A model generated the notes under the pieces. The model saw nothing but the letters and a program-made list of their open reading frames with translations. It made no database searches and had not been told where the DNA came from. A DNA stretch of 64,000 bases from Takakia lepidozioides (Eukaryota > Streptophyta > Takakiopsida > Takakiales > Takakiaceae): the NCBI GenBank assembly GCA_030704615.1, contig CM060733.1:56172001-56236000 (forward strand), read 5' to 3'. How positions within the stretch are numbered: position 1 is the stretch's first letter; each line of letters begins with the position of its first letter. The translations under genes were made by a program, and so were the position numbers. Below are positions 35,470 to 49,500 of the stretch, one piece after another.

Positions 35470-36490
35470 CTCATAAGACGTTTGCCGTAGCCTTGTGGCC
35501 ACTGACCCCGTGTCCAGTTCTAGCGGAACACAAAAAAGACAGAACCTACCTTTGTCAGGGGCTGACGCCGGTAGTAAGACTTACCTTGGGATAACAATTG
35601 ATCCAGGTTTTCCAGATATCCTCTAGAAATCCCTTTACACAAGCATCAATCTGCTGTGTGTGGTTTGCCCAATAACTAGGCCCCAAAAGGGCCTGGGCTT
35701 TTGGCTCAGCCTCGACACTTTCAAAGTTGGTAAACAGAGGTACAGGCACAATTCCCTTGATAGATTTGAAGAGAGCGTCTCTCTGGTGAGAGAACCACGG
35801 ACAATGAATCAGAAATGAATATTGTCTTCAGGTTGCCCACACAACGGGCAATTGCACTCTCCCTTTCCTCTCTGCTTCTGTTGCTGTTCAGAGGTAGGCT
35901 TTCTGCCCTGAGTTTAAATTTCTGTCTAGTGCCGAGAGTGGGTAGACCCTTGAGGTCATCCATGATGTCCTCCCCCATGTCACAGACTGGAAACAAGTTC
36001 AGGGAAGTTTTCTGCCTAACTTCATTTTCATCAGACAATTTCCTGGCAACAGACATGGCTTTGGACACTACAGCCTCTAAGTCAGATTTATCCAGCAGGG
36101 TTAAGACTTGCAGGCTAAGTTTCAGATCCTTAGAATCTCTTCTACTCTCTTCCGCCAGGTCTTAGCCTGTTTGACAGGGCAATCCTGCTTCCAAGATAGG
36201 GTCGATTAACTTCGGATATCTGATGTTGGACACATGTTGCAGTTGACCCCACCATCTGACCTTGAATTCATCTCGTTGGGAGCTTAAGGAAGGGATGTGG
36301 AACTCTCCCCGAACAGCCACATTGGCTGTTTTGGAGCATGCTGACATGCACTCCTTAAGCACCCCGACTTGAATGGATTCTAGAGACTTAGCGTGGTTGG
36401 AGGTATCAACCCATATTGCAGATGCATACTCCAAGGCCGGTCTAATAATGCGACAAAGCATGGTTTTTTTGACCTCAGAGTTGATCCCTC
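35470..36490 (-). mobile_element. Longest LINE family A copy, with reverse-transcriptase end
   Basis: Read on the minus strand, it carries the end of a reverse-transcriptase-type protein (LCRIIRPALEYASAIWVDTS, then WWGQLQHVSNIRYPKL), a zinc-knuckle region with CVGN, and the shared 3' end, which finishes at the GAGAGAGAATGTAC junction near 35462 (a TC tail when read 5' to 3'). It is 5'-truncated and has frame breaks. It sits in an RPT4 intron in the gene's orientation. Confidence 0.75.
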
Positions 36491-36566
36491 TGCAGTGGAG
36501 AAAAGAATGTACTCATAAGACGTTGTTTGCCGTAGCCTTGTGGCCAACCCTGCAGTGGAGAAAAGA
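36490..36566 (-). mobile_element. 44-base LINE 3' fragment between 17-base direct repeats
   Basis: CTGCAGTGGAGAAAAGA occurs at 36490-36506 and 36550-36566. Between them lies only the last 44 bases of the LINE 3' end. A run of AG follows the second copy. This is either a very short retrotransposition event or a nested insertion beside the longer copy. Confidence 0.65.
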
Positions 36567-39034
36567 GAGAGAGAGAGAGAGAGAGCACACTTGATGATCA
36601 CGGGCATATCCAAACATCTCCCGTATTAGCCTTGCACTCTCACCAATGTATTTATCCACAATTGCACTTGAAACGACCTGCACAAGGAAGACATATGTTG
36701 GATGTCAGCCTTCTGAAACTTTGTACCTTTGAATCGCATTATGCATCTAGGAACATGATACGCTGCTATGATGAGATGAAAATCTCAATTATCATAATGG
36801 AACATTCAAACACAAGAACCCTAACCCTCGCATCCCCTTCTGCAGTTTTTTACAGCAATTCGACTCACCCTCCTGCATAGGGTAGTCACTTCCCAGCCAA
36901 CCATTACCAAAGTGCAAAATGGAGCAATTGAAATGCACTCAGACGAATCCACGAAATTTTACACAAGTCAACATGCATTCAAGACTGTGAGACCAGTCCT
37001 GGCAACATCATACCTTGAGAAAATTGGCATCAATGTTGCTAACAATAGCTCGTGCTAGTAGTGTCTTTCCTGTTCTCCATAGAGCAATACACCCTGGAGT
37101 AGATCATGCACACAGCTGTATCACCCTAATTTAGAGCACAAATCACAAGAAGGCATCTAACCTGATCCATGTTCAGGCTTACCAAAAGTTGCCAACACTG
37201 ACCTCAACCAATGACAAGAATATATCTCCTACTCTGCTAGAAAGTTTTCCCTTTATATGTACAGCAGTTAGCAAAACAGAGCATTTGTGAGAGGATCAAT
37301 TACCTTGGGTGGCTTGATGCCAACACGAAGGAAGAGTTCAGGATTCATAAGAGGCAGTTCGATGGACTCTCGAAGCTCCCTAATCTGTTCACTTAGCCCT
37401 TCAACAGCAGAGTAACTCACATTCCCTGGGTCCTCATGTAGCATGTTGTACACGACTGGATCTACCTGACCAGACAAATGACACCCTCATCAAACTAACG
37501 AACGAGTCACACATTCTCAAATACCCTAGAAGAAAGTAGTTCTGGAACTTCCATCTCACCCTACTGGTGTCACTTTCGCTGTTGTCCTTTGTGGATAAAA
37601 CATCACGTTTCACCATGCAGGCAGAGTGCATAATTTCCAGAGACCACAACAAAATTCCTTGACACTCCATGCCATTCCAATAAGGCAATATCCCCGTTGA
37701 TTGCTGCACATGAAAGGGAACTCTTTACAGAACGCTCATCAAAAGAAAGCAAGTGAAATAAAACAAGCACTGATATGACTTAAATCTGCCAAAAGTTCAT
37801 CCTCCGCCAATTCCCACAGGTCCTCAAATCATAAAAAGAGTAAGACTTATAGAGGACTTGTGCTGTTTTCAAGGGTAACTTTAGATGGCAACCAAATCAA
37901 GTCCAGGTTCCTATTACAGCCAGCAACCGCTGTAGGGTTCATAGTCTAGGACATTACACATAACATGTACCTGCTAATACCAAAATATCAGGGGATGAGA
38001 ATTCACCTCTCTTGGTAATGCACGCATGATGGTCAGTGTGGTCATGTCCAATGCAACCCTCGTACCTGCAACCAACTTCTCCTTGTCCACCTTATTGCGG
38101 CACCCTACAACATAGGGGGGGCCACTGCTTGCCTTCACAATCACTGGCCCCCATTATGCAACCAGCTTAAGAGGATTATCCTGCATCTTGGATCACAATG
38201 TACAAAACTCTGCAAATGAGAAGGGCGAAAGAGGGGAAGCTCACAGTGCTCGCTATCAAGTTGCCTCAGTACTTCCCCGATGATCTGTCCCACACTCTGG
38301 AGAGCCTTCAAGTCGTCTTCTGTTCTGTCAAACTTCTTCTTTGCTAGCTTCACATTTTCCCGCTCTGAGACACAATGCTTGTCAGCGGCTGACCAAGAAT
38401 ATCCTTAATCTCTCTCTCTCTCTCTCTCTTTCTGTGGGTGCTCTCACTCTATCCTTGTATATGGTTAACTCCACTCTCTCTCTTTGCTTGCTTCTCTCTC
38501 TTTGATTATAAGTGAAGAAGTAAGGAAACTTTCTCTACCTCAAACCTTCTCCTTAGACATGTGAACTCTCTCTAAGCTTAGGCACAATTGATCATCTAAT
38601 ATATTCTGGTAATAGTACTGGTAGCCAGTGATTTGAAGCAAATATTACGAAATTTCTATGATGTGATTTCAGTAGTAGTATGGTGGCCAGCCCTGTTCTG
38701 ATATGGATGGTGATGAGACAATCTATCTTGTTAGTTCCTGAACTTTCTCATGAACCATCATAGGAGTTTGTTCAAAGAGAAACTATGCATGGAGGTTTTC
38801 ATTTTTGGTAAAAAGCTGAATGCTATGCTATGACTTGACTTGATCTTAGACCACCTAATAGTTCAAATCTGACTGTTCTGGTGTTGTGGTTTAAGGAATC
38901 TACGTTGAAAGGCTTGAACATGGTTCAGATCTATAATGTCTTTATTTTTGGGAACTAGATCTGAATGATCTAGAACCTAACTAGTCTTGACATGCCCAAC
39001 ATACACGTTCTCTGTTTACTTTCCTATGTAACTC

Positions 39035-39155
39035 CCACTACCGGAGTGAGCCCCTCACAAAGGTAGTGACTGTTCGCTCTTGTTCTGCCCAAACTGGGCG
39101 TGGGATCTATGGCCACAAGGCTACGGCAAACAATGTCTAATGAGTACATTCTCTC
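39035..39155 (+). mobile_element. LINE family A 3' end
   Basis: About 120 bases, from CACTACCGGAGTGAGCCCCT through CCCAAACTGGGCG to GAGTACATTCTCTCT. It lies in the first large intron of the RPT4 copy, opposite to the gene. Confidence 0.72.
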
Positions 39156-42100
39156 TTTGCTCTGCACTTTTTCCTGACACTGCAATCACAATTGCATGTG
39201 TTGTGTCTGGTGAAAGCTAGAGGGCTAGTGGAGCAGCACTGGCTCAACCTCATGCTTTTCTAGTATGTGGTCAATGCCTCATCACAGAATTCCTTGTACC
39301 TTGATGGTGGTTGACTGTGCCTCAGCCTACAGACGTTCTGGACTGTCTCAAATATCATGGTGGCCTGAAGCACCCAACCGGCTTTGAAGGGAGTCCTGCT
39401 GAAGTAGCAATTGCTGAGATCAACATCATGCTTTCTAAGATGATGTCAATGCTAGTCCTTCATTCAATACTCAATCCCTTGTACTCCAATTGTTTCAATG
39501 ACAGTGTGGGCAGCATCACAATTTGAGCCTACTTTTCAAAACTCTGGCCAGTTGAAATCCCATGACTAATCTGACAAGTTTAGTATCCAGTCTGATTAGT
39601 CCTTGCAAGGATATGGGGTAAACCACATGATTCCACATATTCTCTCTCTCCTCATCTCTCCGTCACACAAATATTTCGAGTTTCAAATTTAGCTATTAAT
39701 TCAGCAGACGAACTACTCTTTGGTAGGTAGGTGGGGTGTTTCCTCTGTAAATTGCAGGTTGACAATTCAGCTACTTTTCACAAGGGAAAGTATCTATCCA
39801 TCTTTTTGTGGAGAGACGGATATCTGAAGCAGACAAGGTGGACTATAGGTGTCCAGAGGTCCAGTTTGCAAGCACAAGTTCGAATGAGCATTGTGGGCAG
39901 CGCAGTTATTTACATCATGAACCTCTACCATGACAATGCTATTAATGGCGGACAAAGAGAGGGACTCCGGACGAACTGTTCTGGGCTATGTGCATGCGAG
40001 GACACTAGCAGGACAAATGAGAAGGGCGCTTCACATTTCGCAAAGAATGTGTGGTGCGTGATCTGAAACCTCTCCCATGAGGGATCAAACCTATGAACTG
40101 ATATTCCAAGCCAAAATCAAGTCAATCCCCTTTTAGCAGTAACTTGCACTCAATCGCACCTGTGGTCTTTCACAACACTCACGTCAGGAAATATGGGAGA
40201 AACTCACGAGTTTTGAGTCTGGAATCAAGCTCCTTCTGCAGCAGCAGCTTCTTCCGAAGCTCAGCAATTGCACGCACCCCCTCCACCTCCGCCATCTCCA
40301 CCTCCCTCTCTATCCCTCGAACTCTCTTGTCTCCAATCATCGTTGTGGCTTGTGCAGATGCTCATCCTTGTTTTTTGTCGATCGACTGTTAGATCGGAGC
40401 TTTGTATTGTTGGTTCAGCTTGATCAGCCCTCCGGGTGTCCTTTTGTATGTCTGTCTGGCTTCATTGAACAAGGGTAGCCTTCTTTGCTTCAATTGCTAC
40501 ATTATTGTGGGGCGAGGCTGTAAAAGGAGAGAATTTACATCGAGCGTCTTGTGAGCTACTGGATAGGTGCATCCTTACCAATCGTATACCCGAATTCTGT
40601 ATTTTGCAAGAGTTGGATCTCTACATTTTCTCGCTGGCTGTTCCTTTGTCGGACAATTCCTGCTTTTGCCTGCAAAGCTTTCACTTGGAATGATTGCAGC
40701 TGAGCTTTTTCTTCTGGAGGGATGTTGTCACTATCCCCTGGTGTTTACCACTGCACATCCAGCTACACACATCACTGACTTTGGCGGGGATAAACAGCCA
40801 GACAGAAAAAGGACTCAACGTGCTGGATGGGGTAACCACAATCTCCAGGTCCATGATAACTATGAACACTGAAAAGATGAAAATGTGGAGTATTCTAAAT
40901 GACAGTCTAACTTTGTGAAAGAAAGAGGGGGTGGAGATATAGGTGACTTCTAATTTCTAAGTACTTGTAGTTTATGCTGCTTTCCTTGCAAACAGGTGTG
41001 TGAGGATGATGCTCTGTATGTCCTCTTGATACTTGGGAGGATGTGGTAGAGATGGTTGACACTTAATAGATTAGCACAAGCGCTTCTGGAGGAGGCTGCT
41101 GGGGAGTGTGAAGGTCTGAAGCATCCCTTCTTTGTTATGGGCATTATCTTTCCAGGATTTGGACCCACCGATCTGTGAGGTTGAGTTCACAATTGTTGAA
41201 CCAGGTAAATTCAGCTCTAAGGTCCATGTGGCAGAGAAGTGAGATGAGATAAGGGATGGTGATTGTAGAAGTTGGCAGTTGTATTCACTTTGCATTGCCA
41301 GAGGTCTACCCTGTGTTGATTTCTACGAGGGCCTTTATTCTGACAGTTCTAAGTACTGTCTTAGCAAGGACCTGATTTAGAAATACGTTTGGTGTGTTGA
41401 CTGAAAGCATCGAAGATGTTGAACAAGTCAATGTACTTCACCTCTCCTTCATGTGCTGAATGTGGATACTTTGTATTACCCCAGCAAAGGAGGTAGCACA
41501 GGTTCGATTGCTACTACAGCACAAGATGTTTACGCCTCAGCAAATTTCGTTTGTGACATACCCATAAGGCATGGTCACCATGATAGCCACAAAATGCCAC
41601 ATCTACTTGAGCCATTTGTGGGGCTCAAGCCACAAGGGTGTATTACACCATCCTTACATTGCCATGGCAACTGCTATGAATCTGTGTGTGGGTCCGGGTG
41701 TGGGAGGGAGGGTTGGAGTTGTTTTGATTGAGGGTAACAAGCGCCTGGTTTTATGCTGCAGAAAAAAATCAGAGGTCAATCAACTGGGCCGACCGGGCAG
41801 AAGCAAAGAAGTGATATGCTCCTCTCCAGGCATATTCAAGGCGTTGGTAGCCTGTCTTTCTTGCTGAGTGTAGATGTAGGCTATGTGTACCATCCATTGA
41901 CATGCTTTGTGCGTTCTTCAGTGGCTTGGATGACATACATAATGAAGCTCCAGAAGTTTGTCCTACAGCGTCCTTCATCGGAGTATGGTTCAATGCACTC
42001 TCACAGACTTATATCAGTCTTACTTAGCATTCGAAGAAAGCACCGCATATCCCCATCGCTTATAGATAGGTTCTTTCCCGATGCTGAAGCCCCGGACCAC

Positions 42101-44244
42101 AGTGAAGTCCACAGTTTCACCACAGTTTTACCACCGAAGTCGTCGTATGTGATTCGTGTTCCACTGTTCGAAGATTGTTCTTTACAGGATGGCCAGAGAG
42201 TACGATAAGTTTGACCACTTCAAAGGTCTAATGGCACACAGCTTCCTAACACACGGATCCATTTTGTGACTTTTGGAACTCCCAAGACCGCCCACACATT
42301 GACAACTCCTTTCTTGAAACTGCCTACTTTTCATCCACGAGTTAGAGATCCGATTGTGTTTTGCTTCTTTTGCTCCGAGAATCCAAGTTAGTGTCTTTGT
42401 CATCTTCGTTCTCTCGATGCAATTCAACTGGCCATCTATTGGGGAAGTTGTCTTGAACTGAATTTGTCTGCTTCTTCAAGCATCTTCTTGCGACAGGTTA
42501 GGTTAGACTGTAGGGTAGCACCAACTACCCGACATGGTCTTCGCTGACCATCTGGTGTGGCCGCAGAGTCTTCCCCTGAATTTTGGTGCAAATTGGCCAA
42601 GTTCAGATATGACATCATATCTATATAGTACGTGGGCCAGATTTTGCGCAGTATTTCTACGGGCTGCCTCATGCTAAGCTTGACGGAGGTATCCCTGGAA
42701 GTTGCATCTATCCGAGCTAAGGTGACTCATCCATCACAAGCAACAGGAGCCTCGCAGCAATACTGCCTCCTGCCTTTGCTATTTCAAACTTCCATCTCCA
42801 TGACCCATTTTGTCTCATCTCTCATACTTTGAGCCGGGCTCTTAGCAAAACCTGCATCCAAAAAAACACAACAAAACTTGCCGTTTATAGATTCAACAAC
42901 TACAACTCTGCCAGCCTCTCTCCACAAAGTTATGGACCTGAACTTCACCACCCAACAATCCCACGCGCTTGAAAATACTAGGCTTGTGACCCGGTAACAA
43001 GTTTCAGGTTCCTCATCTGCAGAGCGGAGCAGATGATGAATTCGCCAAAGATGTTCTTCAGTACGGGGAAGCTTTCGGGAAGTTGGGTGGTGCAGATATT
43101 TTCCATCTGCTTTAGGTCTTCCTTTAGATCTTCCAGTTAGAGTGCTTTAGGAATATTCTTACTGTGACCAGCCTGTAGGTAATTAAAGAAGTATGAACGG
43201 CGCCATTAGTACTGGTACTCTTCTCAATCAGTCCATCTTTCTCTATGCACCCAGTTGAGAACCGGCGTTTGATCCGATGCTGGAGCTGCAAATTTTGCAT
43301 TTCGCAACCTTGTCAGTCAAACTGGCTCGGAAAGTCGTTGGTGGGTTCCATTGGGCAGAAGCCTGCTACCACTGACACGATGACTAGTAAGCTTAGCTTA
43401 GGACTAACATAAACGACGTAAAGTGGGCTTAATCTGCTTTGTTTCTTACAGTCACCCATATTTTCTGGCCTGTCCCTGTGCATCACTCCAGCCACTTTTG
43501 TAGCTTTTGTTTTAGTCCAGGCAGTGGAACAGTTGATGTGTTACATTCAAGCAGCCGTCATACTTGTGGGCAGTACTTGTGGTGAAATAGTTGAGTGAAC
43601 AAGAACAACTCACCGTCCCACTCCTGTACCCCACTTGTATAGGTAGTGACACCAGTCCTCACTTACCAATGAGTAAGACAGCAATGGCTAACCTGGATTT
43701 GCCAGTGAGCAGCGCCTGCTCATGAGACTGGAAGAATGGGACTTGTGGAGCGAAAATTCTGCGGTCAGTCCAATTTTTACGTGCCTCTCCTATTTCTACC
43801 AGGCTTACTAAATGTAGGGGCAGCAGCGCAAAGATAGGAAGGATGCACGCCTCCCCCTGTAGTTACCTCGAGTCTGTTACACAATGTGATGACCGCGGGT
43901 TAAGATCTTGTTAACTGGTTGCGAATGTCCTGCAAACTGAACGTAAGACACAACAGTACAGTAGGTAGCTCCTCCAATTAAGTAGAGATTAGGTGCTGCA
44001 CTTTATTAGGAACACGATCCGACATTTTTGGTTAGAAAAAACGAAGTTGGGCTGGACGGAGTGAGCTTCCCAAGGATTGTAAGGGATAATCTGGGAAGTG
44101 TGGACGATGGAGGCCCCCAATTCAGTGCGGGCATGGTGGCCCAGGTCCTCTGCACTCATCATGCCTCCCGTGCCAATGCGTTATTACCCAGCGCTCCAGC
44201 TTCATCAGCCCACGTCCCCCTTAAGCGAGATCCAATGCAAGGAT

Positions 44245-44254
44245 GCCACGTGGC
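44245..44254. promoter_or_regulatory. G-box palindrome in the probable CHD-gene promoter
   Basis: GCCACGTGGC is a perfect 10-base palindrome with the CACGTG core bound by plant bZIP and bHLH factors. It lies in GC-rich DNA about 2.2 kb before the first coding ATG placed, which is reasonable if a 5' UTR intron exists. Confidence 0.45.
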
Positions 44255-45327
44255 CACCCACCTCAGGTTGGGGCGCCATTGTCCTGCGGCTCAATCCCTG
44301 CCGTGTGGCCCCCTGCGGTCATCCTTTCTGTCTTGCCTTCCATCCCACGTTCCTGTCCTTTTCTCTCTCATTTTCAAGGTCTCTGCCATCTCTGCCCTCT
44401 GTTCCCATGACCACCGTAGCCACTCATATCGTCCCTTGATTTTCCCCAACTTCCCCGTTCAATAGAGAGGCAGAAACCAGGATTTTTCGTCCCCGTATGT
44501 CTTCTGGATTTTCTGGGTTTACCGGGGATCTCGTTGTGCTCGAATTTGCATACCCGAACCAGGCTCCCCCAAAAACCTATTGGGTTTTTGGTTTTTGTAC
44601 GTACATCAATCTTTACTATACCCTCAGTTACCTGGAAATCCCTAGACCACCGAACCCATTTGGGGGTTCTTGCTGTCGCTGTGTTCTCTCTCCTTTCTCT
44701 GCCCAGCTTTCCCCTCTCCCCGAAGTTCTGCAGTGAAAGATTTTACATTTGTAAAATGTAGACCCTTCTACCTGCACCCAGCCATTCTCTCTTTCCCCCG
44801 GTTCCATTAATCCCCTTGGTGGTACGGACACCTCTAGGTCTTCCAGCTGACAGAAGGCGGCTGGGAGCTGCAGTGCGGAATTTGGAGACCGTCATCGGTT
44901 TTGCAAGCATTTTTTATGACGGGAGTTGCCAGGCGGAGCCGCATTTGGGCAGCATTTTTTCATCAAAAGGTAGGGTGACGATGCACTTTCTGGAAGTAGT
45001 CAATTTGTTGATGTCAGTTCAGTTGGTCGCATGGCACTCGAACTGTATCGGTAACTTGGGTTGCTATCATTCGACCCTCTTACCAGGGTTTCCGAATATG
45101 TTGTTGTTGGGACGAGACGCCAGCACATGGTAGCAGATTTTGTACTGTCACTTGAAGAGTTGCACAGATTGCAGCATAAACTTGAACTCGCACTATATTA
45201 GAGCTGAAAGTAGGGTATGTTAGATTTAGCAGCCACTTTCTTTGTCTATGGATCATAAGACAACACTACCACATGGGTGCAAAAATCACCTTGGCTGCTT
45301 ATACATGCAACTTCACAAAAAGGTTTT

Positions 45328-45353
45328 GGGGAAGGGGGTTGGGAGGGGGGGGG
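45328..45353 (+). other. G-quadruplex-type run
   Basis: Four G runs (4, 5, 3 and 9 long) are separated by two, two and one bases, meeting the simple G-quadruplex pattern. It is in the region before the CHD gene. Confidence 0.55.
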
Positions 45354-46508
45354 CGCAGCGTGGGGTGGTGTTGGCTTTAGACACAAGTTTGTTCATTTCC
45401 CTGGTCTTTAACACATGCATGTCTCATCATTTAGGGATAAGAAATGTGGCCAAAACCTAGGATTAGGCTTGCCATTCCTGCAAGTAATTGGCAACATGCA
45501 CCCTGAAGTTGAAGAACAACCTGTACCTGGAGCTATAACCACCTGTATGTTTTGCAGTTGCCTCCCCTTCTTTGGTGGGGTGGGTGGAACCTGCCTTTGT
45601 GACCCACCAACTAATCCTGGTTAAGCTGGTGCTGCACGAGGTTCTTCTTGCCTTTACCTTGGGCAAGGAAGAGTCACCTTTCACTTACTTTTCTTGAGAC
45701 ATTCCAGCTTGAATGTGCCAAGGATAAAGTCTCAGATATGGCCACATTTGTTGCTTTGTGTCATGGTTATACCTGCCAAAGAAACTCCTGACACGTAATG
45801 ACCATTTTTATTGGTGCTGGAGTTAATTGAACCTACTTTTGACTGTTGGTGCTATAGATCATCCTGTTCTACCTGATGATCAGTGTATGCCTCTGGATAT
45901 AAAACCTTCTTTGGCTTGGTGGGGTCACTAGGGTGCATTTTTCACTTTAAATTTGTTATTTCTGGAACTGAGGGGCCAGGCTCCACTCTCTCCACCATCC
46001 CAGTACATCCATCATCAAGAATACTAGGTTATGCTGGGTTCTACAAAACCTGCTGAGGTGGAGTGACTGCTGGAGCGCGGCGCATTGATGGACCTCTGTT
46101 TGGTGTGGGTCGGTAACAGCCACCTTTGAAAGCCACCTCTGCAGCATCAGGCAAGAGTTTCTAGGTTTTGGGTACTTCATTCCGTTTCATCGATAACTCG
46201 GCCAAACACTCCCTGTAATGAGGAACACTCCCTGGCAGTGATGTCATGAGGAGCTGCATTTGGTTGCATCTTCCATTCAACCACATGGAGTTGTATGAAC
46301 AGATCAAAAGATTCATTTGCACCTGGCCCTAATATATGTGGTAATTTTGTTCAAACCAGGTATCCATCTGCTCAAATTGAAGAAGACATGCAGCAATGAA
46401 AGGACAGTGATCTTGAGGACCTAGGTCTTATGTTATATGAGCCCTAGACTTTCTGGTGATGATCACTTGTAACTGGTGAAGAATCTTATTGGCACTAGCT
46501 CAACAAGG

Positions 46509-49500
46509 ATGGAGGCACTTGAGAAATCAAGTGAAAATCACGAGAGGTCTGGTAATCACAGTGGGAGCAAGGGAAGTCCTAGTCGGGGCTCGGCAGCCTC
46601 CCATCCTCCAGTAAGACTCCGCATCAAGCTACCGGCCTCTCCCCCATCCTCGGCCAGCCTGCCTCTCCAAGGGGGGGGGACTAGCAGCAGTGCACCTTCT
46701 TCCTCTGTGAAAACTGAGCATGCAATCTCACATTCAAGCGATCAGAAGTCTAGTGGCACAGACCCACTTTCTCCGCCATCACAACTCCAAAATGCTTCTC
46801 TAAAGGATCTGCGGGTATGTTCTTCGGAAATTTTTTTTGCCATCCTTTATAGCACTTGATTTCAAATGAGCTTTGGCCGAGTCGCCAACAATTGTTAAAG
46901 AGGTTTCACATTTAAAGATGGCTTAGTTCCTGTGAGAGGGAGAGAGAGAATGTACTCATAAGACGTCGTTTGCCATAGCCTTGTAGCCATTGACCCTGCG
47001 CCCAGTTCGAGCGGAACACAAAGGGATAGAAACTACCTTTGTCAGGGGCTGACACCGGTAGTGTGACTTCCTTTGAAACATTGAAGGAAGTCCCTTGACG
47101 TGGGTCTGGAATCTGATGGCAAAAAACTTGCATAGTTCAATGGAGTTAGCTCCATAGAAATTGGGCACAGGATGACAAGACTGCATTCAGAATCATTGCA
47201 GATATGCAGTGATATTTTTTGTAGATGAGGAAATTCAACCTAAAATGACGTTGGGTTACATATGTGGAGTGCCAGAAGATATTTGAGGCCAAGTTTGGGG
47301 CGAGCACCACATCAAACAACAGCAAGTGGATAAAACGCAAATTGGCAGGCCAATTGGGTGAGTTTATTCCACAGTCCAGGGAATCTTTCTGTCTCCACTG
47401 ATGTTGAAAGGACTAAAATGTATTGTGATTTGTGGGGCAGGAAAGGAAATTGGATGGTACTTGAATGTCCACATGAGTGTAGAAGCATGACAGTGAATGA
47501 CGGTGAATGTTATACCAGGGTTTTTAAATCAATTGGGGTGCTAGAAGCTCAAGTTCACATGCTACAGTAGGTCCTTAATCCTAGGAAAGCAAGGGCTGGA
47601 ATTCTTCTTCAAAGTCAAGTGGAGCCTTCTATCCGTATTTCCAGTTCATTGGATCCTCTGTCCTAATCACGGCATGAAGCTCCTCTGAGTGGATACAGAT
47701 GGACAAACCATCTAGAGGATGACAGAGATCTAGTGAGGGTACCTACTCAAGGCTTTAACAGGTATTGCGGTGATGCTTCTCATTCTGTCATCTATAAGAG
47801 AGTGAAATGATGGCTGCCGATTCTTCCCTTTTAAAAGTGACCCTCCCTTGGCTTATGATAAATATGGGTACAGAATGATCATCTGTAAGATATAGACCCC
47901 GGATGCCCATACAGTGGTACCTGCAAAGCCTGAAGATGTTTGCCACTTGACTCTCACGCATGGTTTCCATGAGTTCTGACACAACTGTTGTCTTTTTGCA
48001 TCTGGCGATGGGAAAGCAAAGTGAAACATATGTGCAGATGTGCAGAAGTGGTGAAAGGGTCATATTCAGGCAGATTTTGCTGACAGAATTTGGACTTGAG
48101 AGAGTTCTTTGTCCGTTTGTGCCTGCAGATCACTAATTTAGGAATGTGCCTTTTCTTTGTGCAACCATGGAGGCATAATGTTGCTTTACTCAAGGAACAT
48201 CCAAAATCTTGTCTGTGTAGTCCACAACTGATGTCAGTCATTTGAACTTGTCTTGCTCGTTTGTTATCAGGTCCGTTGCGCCTGCGGAAAGCAAGTACAG
48301 AGCAGGACGTCGTGGTTGAAAGTTCTCCAACAGAAACAAGACGGTAAGTGTATACTGTTATAAATTAACAATGTTAATTGATATGTACCTGTAGGTCCAT
48401 GCAGTTTTACCACTTGCTGCATGTTTGTTTTCGAAAAATAATGTGTAAGCACCAAGTGAACTATACATGGGGGTGTCACTTCTGTAAGAATGGAACTCTT
48501 GTTATCTTTTTGGCAGTTTGCTTGGATGTAATACTGTGGGTTCATGAAGGATTGTGCCTGGCCAGCTATGTGCTGCATAAAACCCTATGTCGGCTGACAA
48601 CAGTCGCAAGTTGCTTGTAAACCGGGCACTGTATGTTTTGGCTGCTGGTCAGACTCACATCTCTACCTTTTCAATGTTTATGGATCAGGAGTCTGGGTGA
48701 TGCCCTCGGACTGGAGTTGGAAGATCAGAGGACTGATGATGAACTGGAAGTTCCAGCTCCTATGAAAAAGCTGCGGAGTGGTCGGAAAGCTGGGGGTGCA
48801 AATTTATGGACAAGTGCGGCAGTAGAGATTCGGAGAATTGTTCTCAAGAAGAACCGAAACCGACCCTTCCCTCCACAGACACTTGTGTGGGCGAAACTGG
48901 AAGGTCGACCCTGGTGGCCTGCACGTGTATGTTCCCAACCCCTCATTGCCAATCAAACTTTTGCACAATCCGGGATGGGCTGTTGAAGTCTTTAGCTCTG
49001 GTGCAGAGTAGGTTTGTACAGGACATATCAATACCTTGGGCCAAATCAGTTTAGCCACAGGATTTAGTTGTCTTCGTAGTAGATTGATATTCAAGCAAAC
49101 TCTTGAATGTTTATTCCAGTGCTTGGTGATGAATGCTGAATGACGTGTGGATTTTCTCAGGTGGTCAGTCTGGAGGAGCTCCGGGATGAAGTTTTAGAGT
49201 GAGTCTATCACCATTACTGTCATTTTGTATTATGGTGATATCATCGTTTTGAAGATTCCTGGTTGTCCAATTTGTCAGTTTAACAAGTGATGTGGTCTCG
49301 TGATCTCTTACAGGAAGAAGATGGTGGGGTGGACGTGTGTAAAATTGTATGGGCCATCAACATCTGACAGCCAACCTTTGTAAGTCTGGGTATCTTGACA
49401 ATTGTATATATCAATGCACAGGTAAACATGTGCTTTATTCCTCACTCCCCGTGGGGGTTGTGTTCAACCCTTGAGGACACCTTCAGCAAGATACTACCTA

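Larger units (their letters stand above)
40296..46508. other. Gene-poor stretch before the CHD gene
   Basis: No exon was recognised by homology. Open frames at 41453-42208 (plus; for example KHRISPSLIDRFFPD) and 44028-44465 (plus) are of unknown status; the latter lies in GC-rich DNA and is more likely promoter and 5' UTR of the CHD gene. Pyrimidine-rich DNA at 44330-44810 fits a 5' UTR. The part from 42800 to 44000 shows nothing. Confidence 0.45.

Noticed and set aside
44028-44465. A 145-codon open frame with Pro/Ser/His-rich translation
   Set aside because: GC-rich promoter-like DNA with a G-box; no recognisable domain and no splice context.
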